Positions 36,870 to 45,279 of a stretch of 64,000 nt of DNA are shown one piece after another. The notes below the pieces were generated by a model, which searched no databases, was not told the DNA's origin, and saw only the letters and a list, made by a program, of their open reading frames with translations. Position 1 is the first letter of the stretch. Every line of letters starts with the position of its first letter. The DNA is from Thalassolituus maritimus (GTDB lineage: Bacteria; Pseudomonadota; Gammaproteobacteria; Pseudomonadales; Oceanobacteraceae): contig NZ_FTOH01000010.1 in NCBI RefSeq assembly GCF_900156675.1, forward strand, positions 1 through 64,000, given 5' to 3'. A program made the translations under genes and the position numbers.

Positions 36870-37247
36870 ATGCTGATCACCCTCAGACTAGCGAGTACCA
36901 ACAGAGTGCAGGAGTTTATGGCGAGCCGGGATAGCATCCGCCCCAGGCTGCAGTCAGCCTTTATTCTCATCGCTCAACATTCCCTTCAGAGTAAAGCGAT
37001 TCTCGAAGTTAAGCATAATGTTCATGGCTGGCTTAAGGTCTGCGACAGTGAGCATAGATACCCTATTATTCAGAACCCCTTATTACTGGATTTCAGCCAT
37101 CTCTGGTCAGCCATCGAGTACACTCTGGCAGAGGGAGATAGCTGGCCCAGTGAAGCCGACAAACAGCGATTGAAACTCGAGCGGCAGGTTAAGCAAAGGG
37201 CTGAGGAAGCAGAGCTAAGGCGTCGTCGTTTTAAGGTGGTTAAGTAG
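36870..37247 (+). CDS. Unrecognised 125-residue basic protein
   Basis: No family recognised. The product is 125 residues and basic, and ends in a charged helix (LKLERQVKQRAEEAELRRRRFKVVK). The ribosome site is poor, so the true start may be the ATG at 36918 (MASRDSIRPRL). It follows the 362-residue gene by 58 bases and precedes the right copy of the twin terminator. The two may form a functional pair. Confidence 0.5.
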   Translation: MLITLRLASTNRVQEFMASRDSIRPRLQSAFILIAQHSLQSKAILEVKHNVHGWLKVCDSEHRYPIIQNPLLLDFSHLWSAIEYTLAEGDSWPSEADKQRLKLERQVKQRAEEAELRRRRFKVVK

Positions 37248-37272
37248 TCATCACTCTTAATTTAGCGACCAC

Positions 37273-37302
37273 AAAAAAGCCGGCACAAGGTGCCGGCTTT
37301 TT
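37273..37302. terminator. Terminator, right copy of a near-identical pair
   Basis: Six As, GCCGGC-acaaggt-GCCGGC, five Ts. It differs from 35573-35606 by one loop base and the length of the A and T runs. It serves the convergent 125-residue and yceI-like genes. Confidence 0.92.
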
Positions 37303-37317
37303 CATTAAACGTCGGTA

Positions 37318-37893
37318 TTACTGACGCTTACCTTCGACGTGCAGTTCGATTTCAACGTGAGTCGATGCTGGGCCGAGGTTGTAATCAATCCCATAGTCGC
37401 TGAGCTTCAGCTTTGTGGTGCCCATAAAACCAGCGCGGTAGCCGCCCCATGGATCATCACCTTCACCGATGCGCTCTACCGGGAAGGTAATGCTTTTGGT
37501 GACACCGTGCAGAGTGAAGTCGCCTGTGATTTCACCAGTGCCTTCACCTGTGGATTTAAAGTCAGTGCTTTTGAACGTCGCGGTTGGGTATTTCTTAACG
37601 TTCAGGAAGTCACCGCCTTTCAGGTGCTTATCACGCTCAGCATGGTTTGAGTCAATGCTGGTGGTGTCGATGGTCACTTCGATCGACGAATCTTCCGGTG
37701 CTGCTTTGTCGTATTCAAATGAACCGTCGAAGTCGTTAAAGCGACCTGTCAGCCAGCTGTAGCCAAGGTGCTGGATTTTGAAGTTGATTGACGCGTGCGC
37801 ACCTTCGTTATCGATGTCGTAGGTCGCCGCCTGAGCGACAGAGGTCATCAATGCAGCGCCAGAGATTGCAGTCGCGATTAACAGCTTTTTCAT
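37318..37893 (-). CDS. YceI-family periplasmic protein
   Basis: A 191-residue lipocalin-like protein with a clear signal peptide (MKKLLIATAISGAALMTSVAQA). The mature start TYDIDNEGAHASINFKIQHLGYSWLTGRF and VERIGEGDDPWGGYRAGF are typical of YceI, which binds isoprenoid lipids such as polyprenyl chains. It is the second gene after the cytochrome b561, 22 bases apart, a common pairing. Confidence 0.93.
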   Translation of the reverse strand: MKKLLIATAISGAALMTSVAQAATYDIDNEGAHASINFKIQHLGYSWLTGRFNDFDGSFEYDKAAPEDSSIEVTIDTTSIDSNHAERDKHLKGGDFLNVKKYPTATFKSTDFKSTGEGTGEITGDFTLHGVTKSITFPVERIGEGDDPWGGYRAGFMGTTKLKLSDYGIDYNLGPASTHVEIELHVEGKRQ

Positions 37894-37915
37894 AGTTACT
37901 CTCCTTTGTGAGTAT

Positions 37916-38461
37916 TTACTTCTGTGGACGGATCATGCGTTTCAGGGTGCCGTCGCGGTTAATAAAGTGGTGTTTTAGTGCAGCCAGCGCGTGGACAGAG
38001 ACAAGGCCAATCAGTCCCCATGCCAGCCACTCGTGAATTTCTCCAGCAATGTCCTCCTGATTGTCTGTTGTCAGGCTGGCAGGAACCTGAAACAAACCAA
38101 AGACATCAATGCTGCGGCCGTCTGCGGTAGAAATAAGATAGCCGGTAATAAATAAAGCGGCGAGGAGCGCGTACAGCCCCAGGTGCGCCAGGTGTCCGGC
38201 CAGATTCTCCAGAGGCTTTTCTGACAATCCTTTCGGAGATGGGTTCACCAGACGCCAGATAAAGCGGGCAGCGACAGCGATGGCCAGCAGAATGCCTGCT
38301 CCTTTGTGCAGATCCAGCGAGCCTTTGTACCAGGCGTCGTAATAAGTCAGTTCGACCATGTACAGGCCAAGGCCAAACATGCCGAATACAGCAATCGCAA
38401 CCAGCCAGTGCAGAGCAATGCTTATCCAGCCGTACGAGTGCTCCGTATTTTTAAGACCCAT
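37916..38461 (-). CDS. Cytochrome b561 family protein
   Basis: A 181-residue inner membrane di-haem cytochrome with four helices. Histidines for haem are seen in ALHWLVAIAVFG, DLHKGAGILLA and SVHALAALKHHF. The ATG at 38461 follows GGAGG; a longer start exists but is not needed. It is first in the operon with the YceI-like gene and divergent from a LysR gene across a long palindrome. Confidence 0.92.
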   Translation of the reverse strand: MGLKNTEHSYGWISIALHWLVAIAVFGMFGLGLYMVELTYYDAWYKGSLDLHKGAGILLAIAVAARFIWRLVNPSPKGLSEKPLENLAGHLAHLGLYALLAALFITGYLISTADGRSIDVFGLFQVPASLTTDNQEDIAGEIHEWLAWGLIGLVSVHALAALKHHFINRDGTLKRMIRPQK

Positions 38462-38530
38462 AACGTCCTCCATCATCTGCTTATCACTCTAGCGGTTGCC
38501 AGGTTTGCAAAAAAGGCATAAAAACGGACA

Positions 38531-38558
38531 ATAGTTGTGCATAAATGCACAGAACTAT
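38531..38558. promoter_or_regulatory. Long palindrome between cytochrome b561 and the LysR gene
   Basis: TGTGCAT-aa-ATGCACA (38536-38551) is a perfect inverted repeat. Outside it, ATAGTT (38531-38536) and AACTAT (38553-38558) pair again with a two-base offset. It lies in the 124-base divergent gap, 28 bases before the regulator ATG, as expected for a LysR-type operator controlling both directions. Confidence 0.6.
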
Positions 38559-38585
38559 TCTTTCGGGCCGCTTCAGGTTGATATC

Positions 38586-39476
38586 ATGGACAAAAACATT
38601 CGTTGGGACGATCTTCGCATTGCCTATTTAGTGGCTGCTTACGGCAGTCTCAGCCGTGCGGGTGAGGCGCTTGGAGTCAATCACAGTACCGCTCAGCGGG
38701 CTGTGGGCAGGATTGAAGAGGCTCTCGGTACCCGTCTGTTTATCCGCCACCAGAGAGGGTATCAATTAACGGACGGCGGCCGGCTTCTGGCCGAGCGGAT
38801 GCGCCCGATCGCGGCCGAGGTGCAGCGACTTTGCAGTACTTTATCCACCGTTGAGAGCGCACCCAGTGGCACTCTGAGAATTTCGACAGTGACCGATTTT
38901 TCGCCGTTTTTTGCGCCCTTACTGCATGACTTCCGGCGCGAATATCCACAGATCCGGGTTCAGATCGTTGCAACAGATGACATCCTGTCGCTCGCTGACG
39001 GTGAGGTTCATGCGTCAGTACGTATCGGTGCTGAACCCTCAGAGCCCGACCTGATTGCAAGAAAGCTGATGCCGGTCGGGCTGTCCTTTTATGCGTCGCA
39101 GGATTATCTGGATCAGTTTGGTCGGCCTGCGGACATGACTGAGATTAATGCGCATCAATGGGTGTTACCGACAGGGGATAAAACGCGGATTCCGGCGATA
39201 CGCCAACTGATCGAGCAGGTTGCTCTGGGTCAGATTGCTTTCCAGAGTAATAGTTTTAATGACATTGAGGCGGCGGTACGCGCAGGTATGGGGATTGGCC
39301 CCATGAGTGTGGTGAATATGAGACACCCGGATGGGCGTGAACAGCCCTTGCAGGAAATTCTGTTACCGCTGGACAGCGAGCCATCGCAGATGTGGTTGGT
39401 GTACCACAAAGACATGCGCCAGAGTGCGCGGGTGAGGGCATTGCAGGAGTTTCTGCGTCGTCGGATACAGCCGTGA
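38586..39476 (+). CDS. LysR-family transcriptional regulator
   Basis: A 296-residue regulator. The winged helix at residues 6-65 reads WDDLRIAYLVAAYGSLSRAGEALGVNHSTAQRAVGRIEEALG, the LysR pattern, followed by a substrate-binding domain (GTLRISTVTDFSPFFAPLL). The ATG at 38586 lies just after GGTTGATATC. Its divergent partner operon (cytochrome b561 and YceI) is its most likely target. Confidence 0.92.
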   Translation: MDKNIRWDDLRIAYLVAAYGSLSRAGEALGVNHSTAQRAVGRIEEALGTRLFIRHQRGYQLTDGGRLLAERMRPIAAEVQRLCSTLSTVESAPSGTLRISTVTDFSPFFAPLLHDFRREYPQIRVQIVATDDILSLADGEVHASVRIGAEPSEPDLIARKLMPVGLSFYASQDYLDQFGRPADMTEINAHQWVLPTGDKTRIPAIRQLIEQVALGQIAFQSNSFNDIEAAVRAGMGIGPMSVVNMRHPDGREQPLQEILLPLDSEPSQMWLVYHKDMRQSARVRALQEFLRRRIQP

Positions 39477-39507
39477 TGTAGGCTCGTGTAGAGCGGACGG
39501 GATCAGG

Positions 39508-40872
39508 CTATTTTTGCGTTGTCTGCACGATTCTGCGTATCGCGGGTATCAGAAAGGCCGCCCGGGCCAGAAGGAACAGATGAAATGCAAGCCATAAAAG
39601 GGTGTTAGCACTCACTTCGCCGTTGGCTGACCAAGCGGCAAGTTGCCCGGGAAGCAGGGCGATAGGAAAGAAAACCAGCGCTGCCGCAGCCAGCATTGAA
39701 TTTCGCATGGATGCGGTTGCCTGGGCTCCGACCATAACACCATCTAGCCAGTAACTGGCGACACCCGATAAAGGCAGCAGCCACAGCCACAAGTGCATTT
39801 CCTGCAGGCGGGGGAGCATGTCTTCGTTATCCGTAAGCAAACGGAAGAGGTGGTCGCCGGCGAGTACAAAAAGTCCGACGAGAATGAAGGCTGCAATCAG
39901 GCTGTTTATGCCCGTGAGCTGGATTGCTCTGCGCATTTGCTGCGGTTGAGCAGCGCCCAGAAAGCGCCCGACCAGGCTTTCCGCTGCGTGAGCAAAACCG
40001 TCAAGGGCATTCGATATCAGAAGAAGCAGGCTGATTAGCACGGCGTTTGCGGCTAATACTTCTGTGCTCTGAGCGGCGCCGAGCGCGGCAAATGATGCGA
40101 ATACGATCAGCAAAGTCAGGGTGCGGATAAACAGGTCACGATTGATCACAATCATGCGTTTGAGAATAGCCCTGTCGGGCAGTGGCAGGCGCAATGTAAG
40201 GTCGCGCTGAAGCGCCGCAATCAGTGCGATCGTCAGAGCGCCAACGTCTGCCAGTACAGTACCCAGCGCGACGCCAGTAGCGCCCATATGCAGGTGCCAG
40301 ACAAAGTAATAATCCAGACCCGCATTAAGCAGGTTGGCGGTGATCAGCATCAGCATGGGGATACGGGTTTCCCCCCGACCAATAAACCAGCCAATGAGGC
40401 AATATTGCAGCAGGGTCACCGGAATCCCCCAGAATCGGGTGGTCAGGTAGTCGGCGGTGAGCGCATGAAGTGTCGGATCATCTCCGAATAATGGCAGCAG
40501 CAAAGGTGTAAGTATCTGTGCAGCAATAATGCAGAAAATACTGACAGGTATCGCCAGCCAGATGGCCTGCTGAAGCAGAGGTAGAGAATTATCTATGCCT
40601 TTCTGGCCGACAGCATGCGCCGTGACGGATGTCGTCCCCATCCGCAGAAAACCAAAACTCCAGAGCAGTAGGGTAAATATCTGGGCGCCAATGGCCACGG
40701 CGGCTAATGGTTGGACGTCGTCGAGATGGCCGAGAATCGCGGTGTCGACCAGACCCAGCATAGGCACTGTGATGTTACTGAGGATGATGGGCCAGGCGAG
40801 GGCCCAGACAGTGCGTTGATTTGCCGCAGGCAGAGAAGTGGTCTGGCCTGCTACACTGGCGCCTGAAGTCAT
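39508..40872 (-). CDS. dinF: MATE-family efflux transporter, DinF-like
   Basis: A 454-residue inner membrane protein with twelve predicted helices. WPIILSNITVPMLGLVDTAILGHL near the N-terminus and GFLRMGTTSVTAHAVGQ are typical of the DinF branch of MATE exporters. Substrate unknown. Its ATG is only 14 bases from the ATG of the divergent Sco1-like gene, so each promoter must lie inside the other gene, or one start is wrong. Confidence 0.92.
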   Translation of the reverse strand: MTSGASVAGQTTSLPAANQRTVWALAWPIILSNITVPMLGLVDTAILGHLDDVQPLAAVAIGAQIFTLLLWSFGFLRMGTTSVTAHAVGQKGIDNSLPLLQQAIWLAIPVSIFCIIAAQILTPLLLPLFGDDPTLHALTADYLTTRFWGIPVTLLQYCLIGWFIGRGETRIPMLMLITANLLNAGLDYYFVWHLHMGATGVALGTVLADVGALTIALIAALQRDLTLRLPLPDRAILKRMIVINRDLFIRTLTLLIVFASFAALGAAQSTEVLAANAVLISLLLLISNALDGFAHAAESLVGRFLGAAQPQQMRRAIQLTGINSLIAAFILVGLFVLAGDHLFRLLTDNEDMLPRLQEMHLWLWLLPLSGVASYWLDGVMVGAQATASMRNSMLAAAALVFFPIALLPGQLAAWSANGEVSANTLLWLAFHLFLLARAAFLIPAIRRIVQTTQK

Positions 40873-40886
40873 TATGGGGAAGCCGT

Positions 40887-41516
40887 ATGCGTGGTGAAAG
40901 AGGCGCTATTGTACTGTGTTCAGCACTATTTGCGGTGCTGCTGGCAGCATTTGTTGCAGGATGGCTGAGTGCGCCGCCCTCTCCACAGGAGCGTCTTACA
41001 CGTACGGCGGGTGTTGAGATGTTCGCTGGTGGTCAGGTTGATGAGCTGACGTTTATCAATGAATACGGAGACACCGTATCGCTGGCGGATCTTAAGGGAC
41101 GCTGGTCACTTCTGTTTTTCGGCTACACCTATTGCCCTGATATTTGTCCAATGACACTGATGCACATGAATCGTTTGATGAAGCGCCTGAGTGAAGAAGA
41201 GCGTGAGCAGTTGAACGTGGTGCTTGTCAGCGTTGACCCAGAACGTGACAGACCCGAGCAGCTTGGCCAGTACATGGATTACTTCAACCCGGACTTCACC
41301 GCACTGACGGGCAACCCTGACAATATGAAAAAACTCGCGGCACAGCTGAATGCATTTTATGCCCGTGTCGACCGGGAGGATGGCGGCTACCTGATGGATC
41401 ACAGCGCCAACATCGTGTTGCTGGATTCTGAGCTGAATTACAGGGGCTATATTGAGCCCCCGCATGATCCGAAGCGGATGTTACCGCTTATCCGGTCTCT
41501 GCTGGCTTTACCCTGA
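40887..41516 (+). CDS. Sco1/SenC-type copper-binding thioredoxin-fold protein
   Basis: A 209-residue membrane-anchored periplasmic protein. The hydrophobic anchor is at about residues 8-27. The copper site is C83-PDI-C87 in the TYCPDICPMT motif with the distal histidine 172 (DHSANIVLLD). Such proteins help build the CuA centre of cytochrome c oxidase or act in copper redox control. The start 40887 follows GGGGA. No oxidase genes are beside it. Confidence 0.92.
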   Translation: MRGERGAIVLCSALFAVLLAAFVAGWLSAPPSPQERLTRTAGVEMFAGGQVDELTFINEYGDTVSLADLKGRWSLLFFGYTYCPDICPMTLMHMNRLMKRLSEEEREQLNVVLVSVDPERDRPEQLGQYMDYFNPDFTALTGNPDNMKKLAAQLNAFYARVDREDGGYLMDHSANIVLLDSELNYRGYIEPPHDPKRMLPLIRSLLALP

Positions 41517-41545
41517 AAAGGTCCTGACACTCGGTTCCCGCTGGC

Positions 41546-42343
41546 TCAGCGCTTGCGGCGAAACGTCAGACTAACGACAAACAGCAACATGGCGGTGACC
41601 ACAATACTCGGTCCTGCTGGTGTATCCCAACGGAACGACGCCCACATCCCAAGCAGAACAGAAACAATCCCTACGACCGAAGCAATAGCGGCCATCTGAC
41701 GGGGGCCTTTACTCAGCGCATGGGCGGCTGCCGGAGGCATAATCAACAGGGCGCTAATCAGAAGAATCCCCACGACCTTCATCGCCAGGGCGACTGTCAT
41801 GGCGAGCAGTAGGATCAGCATCAGATCAAGTAGCAGCACCGGCCGGCCTTCGATTCTCGCCAGTTCAGGGCTGACGGTAACCGCCAGCAATGAATTCCAG
41901 AAACAAAGCACTAAGGTCAGCGTGATGGCGGTGCTTCCCAGTAACCAATACACGTGGCCCTCATTAATGGCCAACAGGTCACCAAACAGATAACCCATCA
42001 AATCGACCCGGATACCGTCCGCAAGGCTCAAAGCAACCAGGCCGATTGCGAGAGTGCCATGAGATACGATGCCGAGCAGTGTGTCAGCAGACAAGCGGCT
42101 GGCGAGTTGCAAAGGCAGAAGAATAAGCGCCAGTGACGCCGAACCCACCACCAGAGCCAGCGTTGGGTCGAGGTCGGTCAGAACACCAAAGGTGATACCA
42201 AGTAAGGCGCCGTGCGCAAGGGTATCGCCAAAGAACGCCATACGGCGCCAGACAACGAAGCTACCCAGAGGGCCGGCACTGACCGCAAGAAGCAGCCCGG
42301 CAACGAGAGGCATCAGCCACCAGGTCTGCAAACCGTCAATCAT
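41546..42343 (-). CDS. znuB: Zinc ABC transporter permease ZnuB
   Basis: A 265-residue inner membrane permease. The ATG at 42343 is chosen because the product then begins MIDGLQTWWLMPLVAG and runs straight into AGPLGSFVVWRRMAFFGDTLAHGALLG, which lines up with E. coli ZnuB. Longer starts would lie deep in znuC. It overlaps the znuC stop by eight bases and is the last gene of the zur-znuC-znuB operon. Confidence 0.94.
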   Translation of the reverse strand: MIDGLQTWWLMPLVAGLLLAVSAGPLGSFVVWRRMAFFGDTLAHGALLGITFGVLTDLDPTLALVVGSASLALILLPLQLASRLSADTLLGIVSHGTLAIGLVALSLADGIRVDLMGYLFGDLLAINEGHVYWLLGSTAITLTLVLCFWNSLLAVTVSPELARIEGRPVLLLDLMLILLLAMTVALAMKVVGILLISALLIMPPAAAHALSKGPRQMAAIASVVGIVSVLLGMWASFRWDTPAGPSIVVTAMLLFVVSLTFRRKR

Positions 42344-43103
42344 GGTGATGTCCTGCATTGGTGTGTGGGCTGCTATGGTCGTGGTCACAGTGTTCATGAT
42401 CATGATGGTGGGTGTAATAAGCGATACCATCGTCAAGGCGGCGACCAAAAAGCTCGAGATAGGCAGGGTCGGCAGAGACTGTTTCCGGGTGCCCTGAGCA
42501 ACAGACGTGGCCGTTCAGACAGATGACTTCATCGGTGGCCGACATAACGAGGTGCAGGTCGTGTGAAATCATTAACACAGCACAGCCGAGTTCGTCGCGC
42601 AGTTGCGGAATCAGCTGGTACAGCTCCAGCTGCCCCTGAACATCAACGCCTTGCACCGGTTCGTCGAGAACAAGGAGTTCAGGCTCCACTAATAAGGCAC
42701 GGGCCAACAGTACCCGTTGCCACTCACCACCGGATAAATCATGAACGCTCTGGTCCTTCAGGCTGGTAATGTTCAGTCGCTCAAGCCAGTGGTCAACCGC
42801 AGCACGGGTGCTACGCCGTGTGAGTCGCAGAAACTCGTCGACGTTCAACGGCATACGCTGATCCAGAGGCAGGTTTTGCGGCATATAGCCGATACGTAGT
42901 TGCCGTGAGCGAATAATTTTACCGGAATCCGGGCGGACAAGGCCGAGCAACACTTTTGTCAGAGTCGACTTACCACAGCCATTGGGGCCGATCAGTGTAA
43001 TGATCTGGCGTGGCTGAATATCCAGGCTGATCTGATCCAGTACTTTCTTCTGGCCAAAGGTGAGGCTCAGATTGTCGGCCCTCAGAATGGGCTCTTCACT
43101 CAT
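42336..43103 (-). CDS. znuC: Zinc ABC transporter ATPase ZnuC
   Basis: A 255-residue ABC ATPase with Walker A GPNGCGKST, signature LSGGEWQR and Walker B LLVLDEP. The C-terminal tail is rich in histidine (HHHDHEHCDHDH and further), which could bind zinc inside the cell. It overlaps zur by four bases and znuB by eight, so the operon is tightly coupled. Confidence 0.95.
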   Translation of the reverse strand: MSEEPILRADNLSLTFGQKKVLDQISLDIQPRQIITLIGPNGCGKSTLTKVLLGLVRPDSGKIIRSRQLRIGYMPQNLPLDQRMPLNVDEFLRLTRRSTRAAVDHWLERLNITSLKDQSVHDLSGGEWQRVLLARALLVEPELLVLDEPVQGVDVQGQLELYQLIPQLRDELGCAVLMISHDLHLVMSATDEVICLNGHVCCSGHPETVSADPAYLELFGRRLDDGIAYYTHHHDHEHCDHDHSSPHTNAGHHHD

Positions 43104-43570
43104 GCCGTTGCCTTACAGTTCTGACACAGGCCAGTCAGTTCGTGGTTGCTGGTTTCGATGCTGAAGCTGAATTTCTTCACCAGAGTCTCGTGCAGCTTCT
43201 TGATCTCTTTCGCGGGCAGTTCGGTCGCATTACCGCATTCTTTGCAGATAAAGAAGCCGGTGTCGTGTTCATGGCCGGGGTGATCACAGCCGACGAACGC
43301 ATTAAGGCTACTGATGCGGTGAACGACGCCCAGCTCGAGCAGGAAATCCAGGGCGCGATAGACGGTCGGAGGCGCTGAGTTAAACCCTTCTTCACTTAAC
43401 TGCGCCAGAAGATCATAAGCACCCGTAGGCTTATGGTTCTGCCACACCAGCTCAAGTACCCTGCGTCGCACAGGCGTCATGCGCAAGCCACGCTGTTCAC
43501 ACAGAGTTCGCGCGGTGTCCATAGCGGTGGATATGCAGTGATTATGATCGTGCTGTTGTGAAGCGGGCAT
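43100..43570 (-). CDS. zur: Zinc uptake regulator Zur
   Basis: A 156-residue Fur-family repressor. It has the winged helix (LRMTPVRRRVLELVWQNHKPTGAYDLL), the sensor-site region GCDHPGHEHDTGFF, and two CxxC pairs (CKEC, CQNC) for structural zinc. Its place at the head of znuCB marks it as Zur rather than Fur. The ATG 43570 (MPASQQHDHNHC) is preferred to the longer frame. Confidence 0.93.
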   Translation of the reverse strand: MPASQQHDHNHCISTAMDTARTLCEQRGLRMTPVRRRVLELVWQNHKPTGAYDLLAQLSEEGFNSAPPTVYRALDFLLELGVVHRISSLNAFVGCDHPGHEHDTGFFICKECGNATELPAKEIKKLHETLVKKFSFSIETSNHELTGLCQNCKATA

Positions 43571-43585
43571 CAGACCAGTCCTTAG

Positions 43586-43606
43586 GTTATAATGTTGCAA
43601 TTTTAC
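43586..43606. promoter_or_regulatory. Candidate Zur operator and promoter between zur and znuA
   Basis: GTTATAAT at 43586-43593 equals the left half of the enterobacterial Zur box core (GTTATAWTATAAC), but the right half is poorly matched. A looser palindrome extends to 43606. The same bases contain a perfect TATAAT (43588-43593) on the plus strand that could be the znuA -10 box. Confidence 0.45.
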
Positions 43607-43632
43607 GAAAGACGATAAAATTAGCCAGAGTT

Positions 43633-44442
43633 ATGTTCAGACGATTTGCTGTAATGGTGAGTTTCACCATGTTATCACTGTTTGCCCAGGCCGATCATTC
43701 CCCCAAGGTGCTCGCCAGTATTCATCCTCTGGGGTTGATCGCGTCATCGGTTGTCGACGCGGAGCAGCTCGATGTTCTGCTGCAACCCGGCGTGACCCCG
43801 CATGATTTCTCTTTGAAACCTTCGGATATCGATCGCCTGCAGGAGGCTGACGTCATCTTCTGGTCAGGTGCCCGAATAGAACCTTATCTGTCAGGGTTCG
43901 CGCGCCGCTGGCCGGACAAACATTGGATCGATATTTCAGCCTTCGCCTCAGAAGCGAGTATCAAAGATCCGCATTATTGGCTTTCGCCACCTTCTGTCGT
44001 CGCCGCACAAAAGGCGTTGGCGGAGGTGCTTGGCGCTGATTCAACGGACTTCGCTGATCAGGTCGCGCAGGCGGTGGCGTATAGTGATCGGGTATTGGCC
44101 CCACTGAAAGAGCGTGGTTTCTTTGTTTTCCACCGTGCCTACGATCACTGGGTGACCGAGTTTGGTCTAAATCAGGTCGGTGCTTTCACGATTACCCCTG
44201 AACAGAAACCTGGCATGCGTACAATACAACTGATGCGTGAGCAGCTCAGAGCAGGTCAGGTGGCGTGCATTTTTCGCGAGCCGGAATATTCTCCTGCACT
44301 GGTTGTGAAAGTGGTTGGAGATCTCCCTGTAAAACAGGGTGAACTTGATCCTCTGGGTGGAAGTATCTCTCTTTCCCGCGACGGTTATCCCTATTTTCTT
44401 CGGGACATGGCCGACCGTGCGGTACACTGCCTCAGTGAATAA
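43633..44442 (+). CDS. znuA: Zinc ABC transporter substrate-binding protein ZnuA
   Basis: A 269-residue periplasmic protein with a signal peptide ending LFAQA. Zinc-ligand histidines are seen in SIHPLGLI, TPHDFSLKPSD, DPHYWLSP and VFHRAYDHW. The long histidine-rich loop of E. coli ZnuA is absent. The start 43633 is used because the upstream frame would have no signal. It is divergent from zur. Confidence 0.93.
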   Translation: MFRRFAVMVSFTMLSLFAQADHSPKVLASIHPLGLIASSVVDAEQLDVLLQPGVTPHDFSLKPSDIDRLQEADVIFWSGARIEPYLSGFARRWPDKHWIDISAFASEASIKDPHYWLSPPSVVAAQKALAEVLGADSTDFADQVAQAVAYSDRVLAPLKERGFFVFHRAYDHWVTEFGLNQVGAFTITPEQKPGMRTIQLMREQLRAGQVACIFREPEYSPALVVKVVGDLPVKQGELDPLGGSISLSRDGYPYFLRDMADRAVHCLSE

Positions 44443-44452
44443 ATAATCGGGC

Positions 44453-44475
44453 CTGGTCTTTCGTCATAAGACCAG
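44453..44475 (+). terminator. Hairpin after znuA
   Basis: Perfect eight-pair stem CTGGTCTT-tcgtcat-AAGACCAG, ten bases after the znuA stop. No real T run follows, so it may be a processing or stability hairpin rather than a terminator. Confidence 0.5.
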
Positions 44476-44530
44476 ACCGGTATATTTATCTTTCTAAGTA
44501 TCAGAATAATAAAATAAACAGGAAGATCGC

Positions 44531-45205
44531 GTGTCGCAGAGCTATCCCTTTTACGACTTAACCCGTTTTACCTGGCTGACCAATATTGTCTCTGTTTTCC
44601 CGGGGGCGCTATGTGTTGCAGGTCTGGTTCATGGTTTCTGGAGCTGGCAGGAGCTGTCAGCATTGCAAGACAGTACAGCACTGACATCGCTCACTGTGGG
44701 TATGCGTGAGCAGTTGCAGACAGACACCCTGATTCGTGAAGCTCAGGTCATGACGACCCTGGTGCTGGTGCTTTTTTACACGTATTGGGTCTATTATTCA
44801 TCGCGCAATATGATGTCGCTCTTTGAGGAGCATACCCGCAGTACCAAGCAATCTTTTAAATTATTTTTCAGCCTGTTGAAGCGCCTGCACAAAATTACTC
44901 GCTTAATTGATGCGATGCGCTACGACAGCATTCCGCCTGATCATGATCATAAACCGGCTGCCTGGTTGTTACCTGTCTGGTCACTGTCGCTTGTATCAGC
45001 CAACGTCTGCAAACTGACCGCTGTGTATATGATGAGCTCAGCAGCTACGATTGCCGATTTTAAAACCGTCATGTTGTGGGCTTTTTCTGCCTACGCGTTT
45101 TATCTGGTTTTTTATATTGTGACGGCACGTATTACCTTTGAGGTTGTATGGCTACAGAAGCTCAGCCACGACTATCACTCGATCCGTTTATCAGACGCTG
45201 ACTGA
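44531..45205 (+). CDS. Unrecognised four-helix membrane protein
   Basis: A 224-residue membrane protein starting at GTG after AGGAAG. Four hydrophobic segments are visible (about residues 15-35, 75-92, 142-165 and 180-205), with a long cytoplasmic-type loop between helices two and three. The topology recalls DUF4328-like proteins, but I see no firm signature. It stands alone, followed by a strong terminator. Confidence 0.65.
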   Translation: MSQSYPFYDLTRFTWLTNIVSVFPGALCVAGLVHGFWSWQELSALQDSTALTSLTVGMREQLQTDTLIREAQVMTTLVLVLFYTYWVYYSSRNMMSLFEEHTRSTKQSFKLFFSLLKRLHKITRLIDAMRYDSIPPDHDHKPAAWLLPVWSLSLVSANVCKLTAVYMMSSAATIADFKTVMLWAFSAYAFYLVFYIVTARITFEVVWLQKLSHDYHSIRLSDAD

Positions 45206-45220
45206 TTTCTTCTTATCCAT

Positions 45221-45256
45221 AAAAAATGCCGCGCTGACAGCTCAGAGCGGCATTTT
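45221..45256. terminator. Bidirectional terminator
   Basis: AAAATGCCGC / GCGGCATTTT with extra A and T residues on the left side (six As at 45221-45226). It works best for the minus strand and lies between the convergent membrane-protein and RND pump genes. Confidence 0.88.
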
Positions 45257-45279
45257 ATGGATGACCTTTGCTAGTGCGA

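Noticed and set aside
35573-37302. Integron attC sites for the twin hairpins
   Set aside because: They have A and T runs and a simple stem like terminators, lack the R'/R'' core of attC, and no integrase gene is present.
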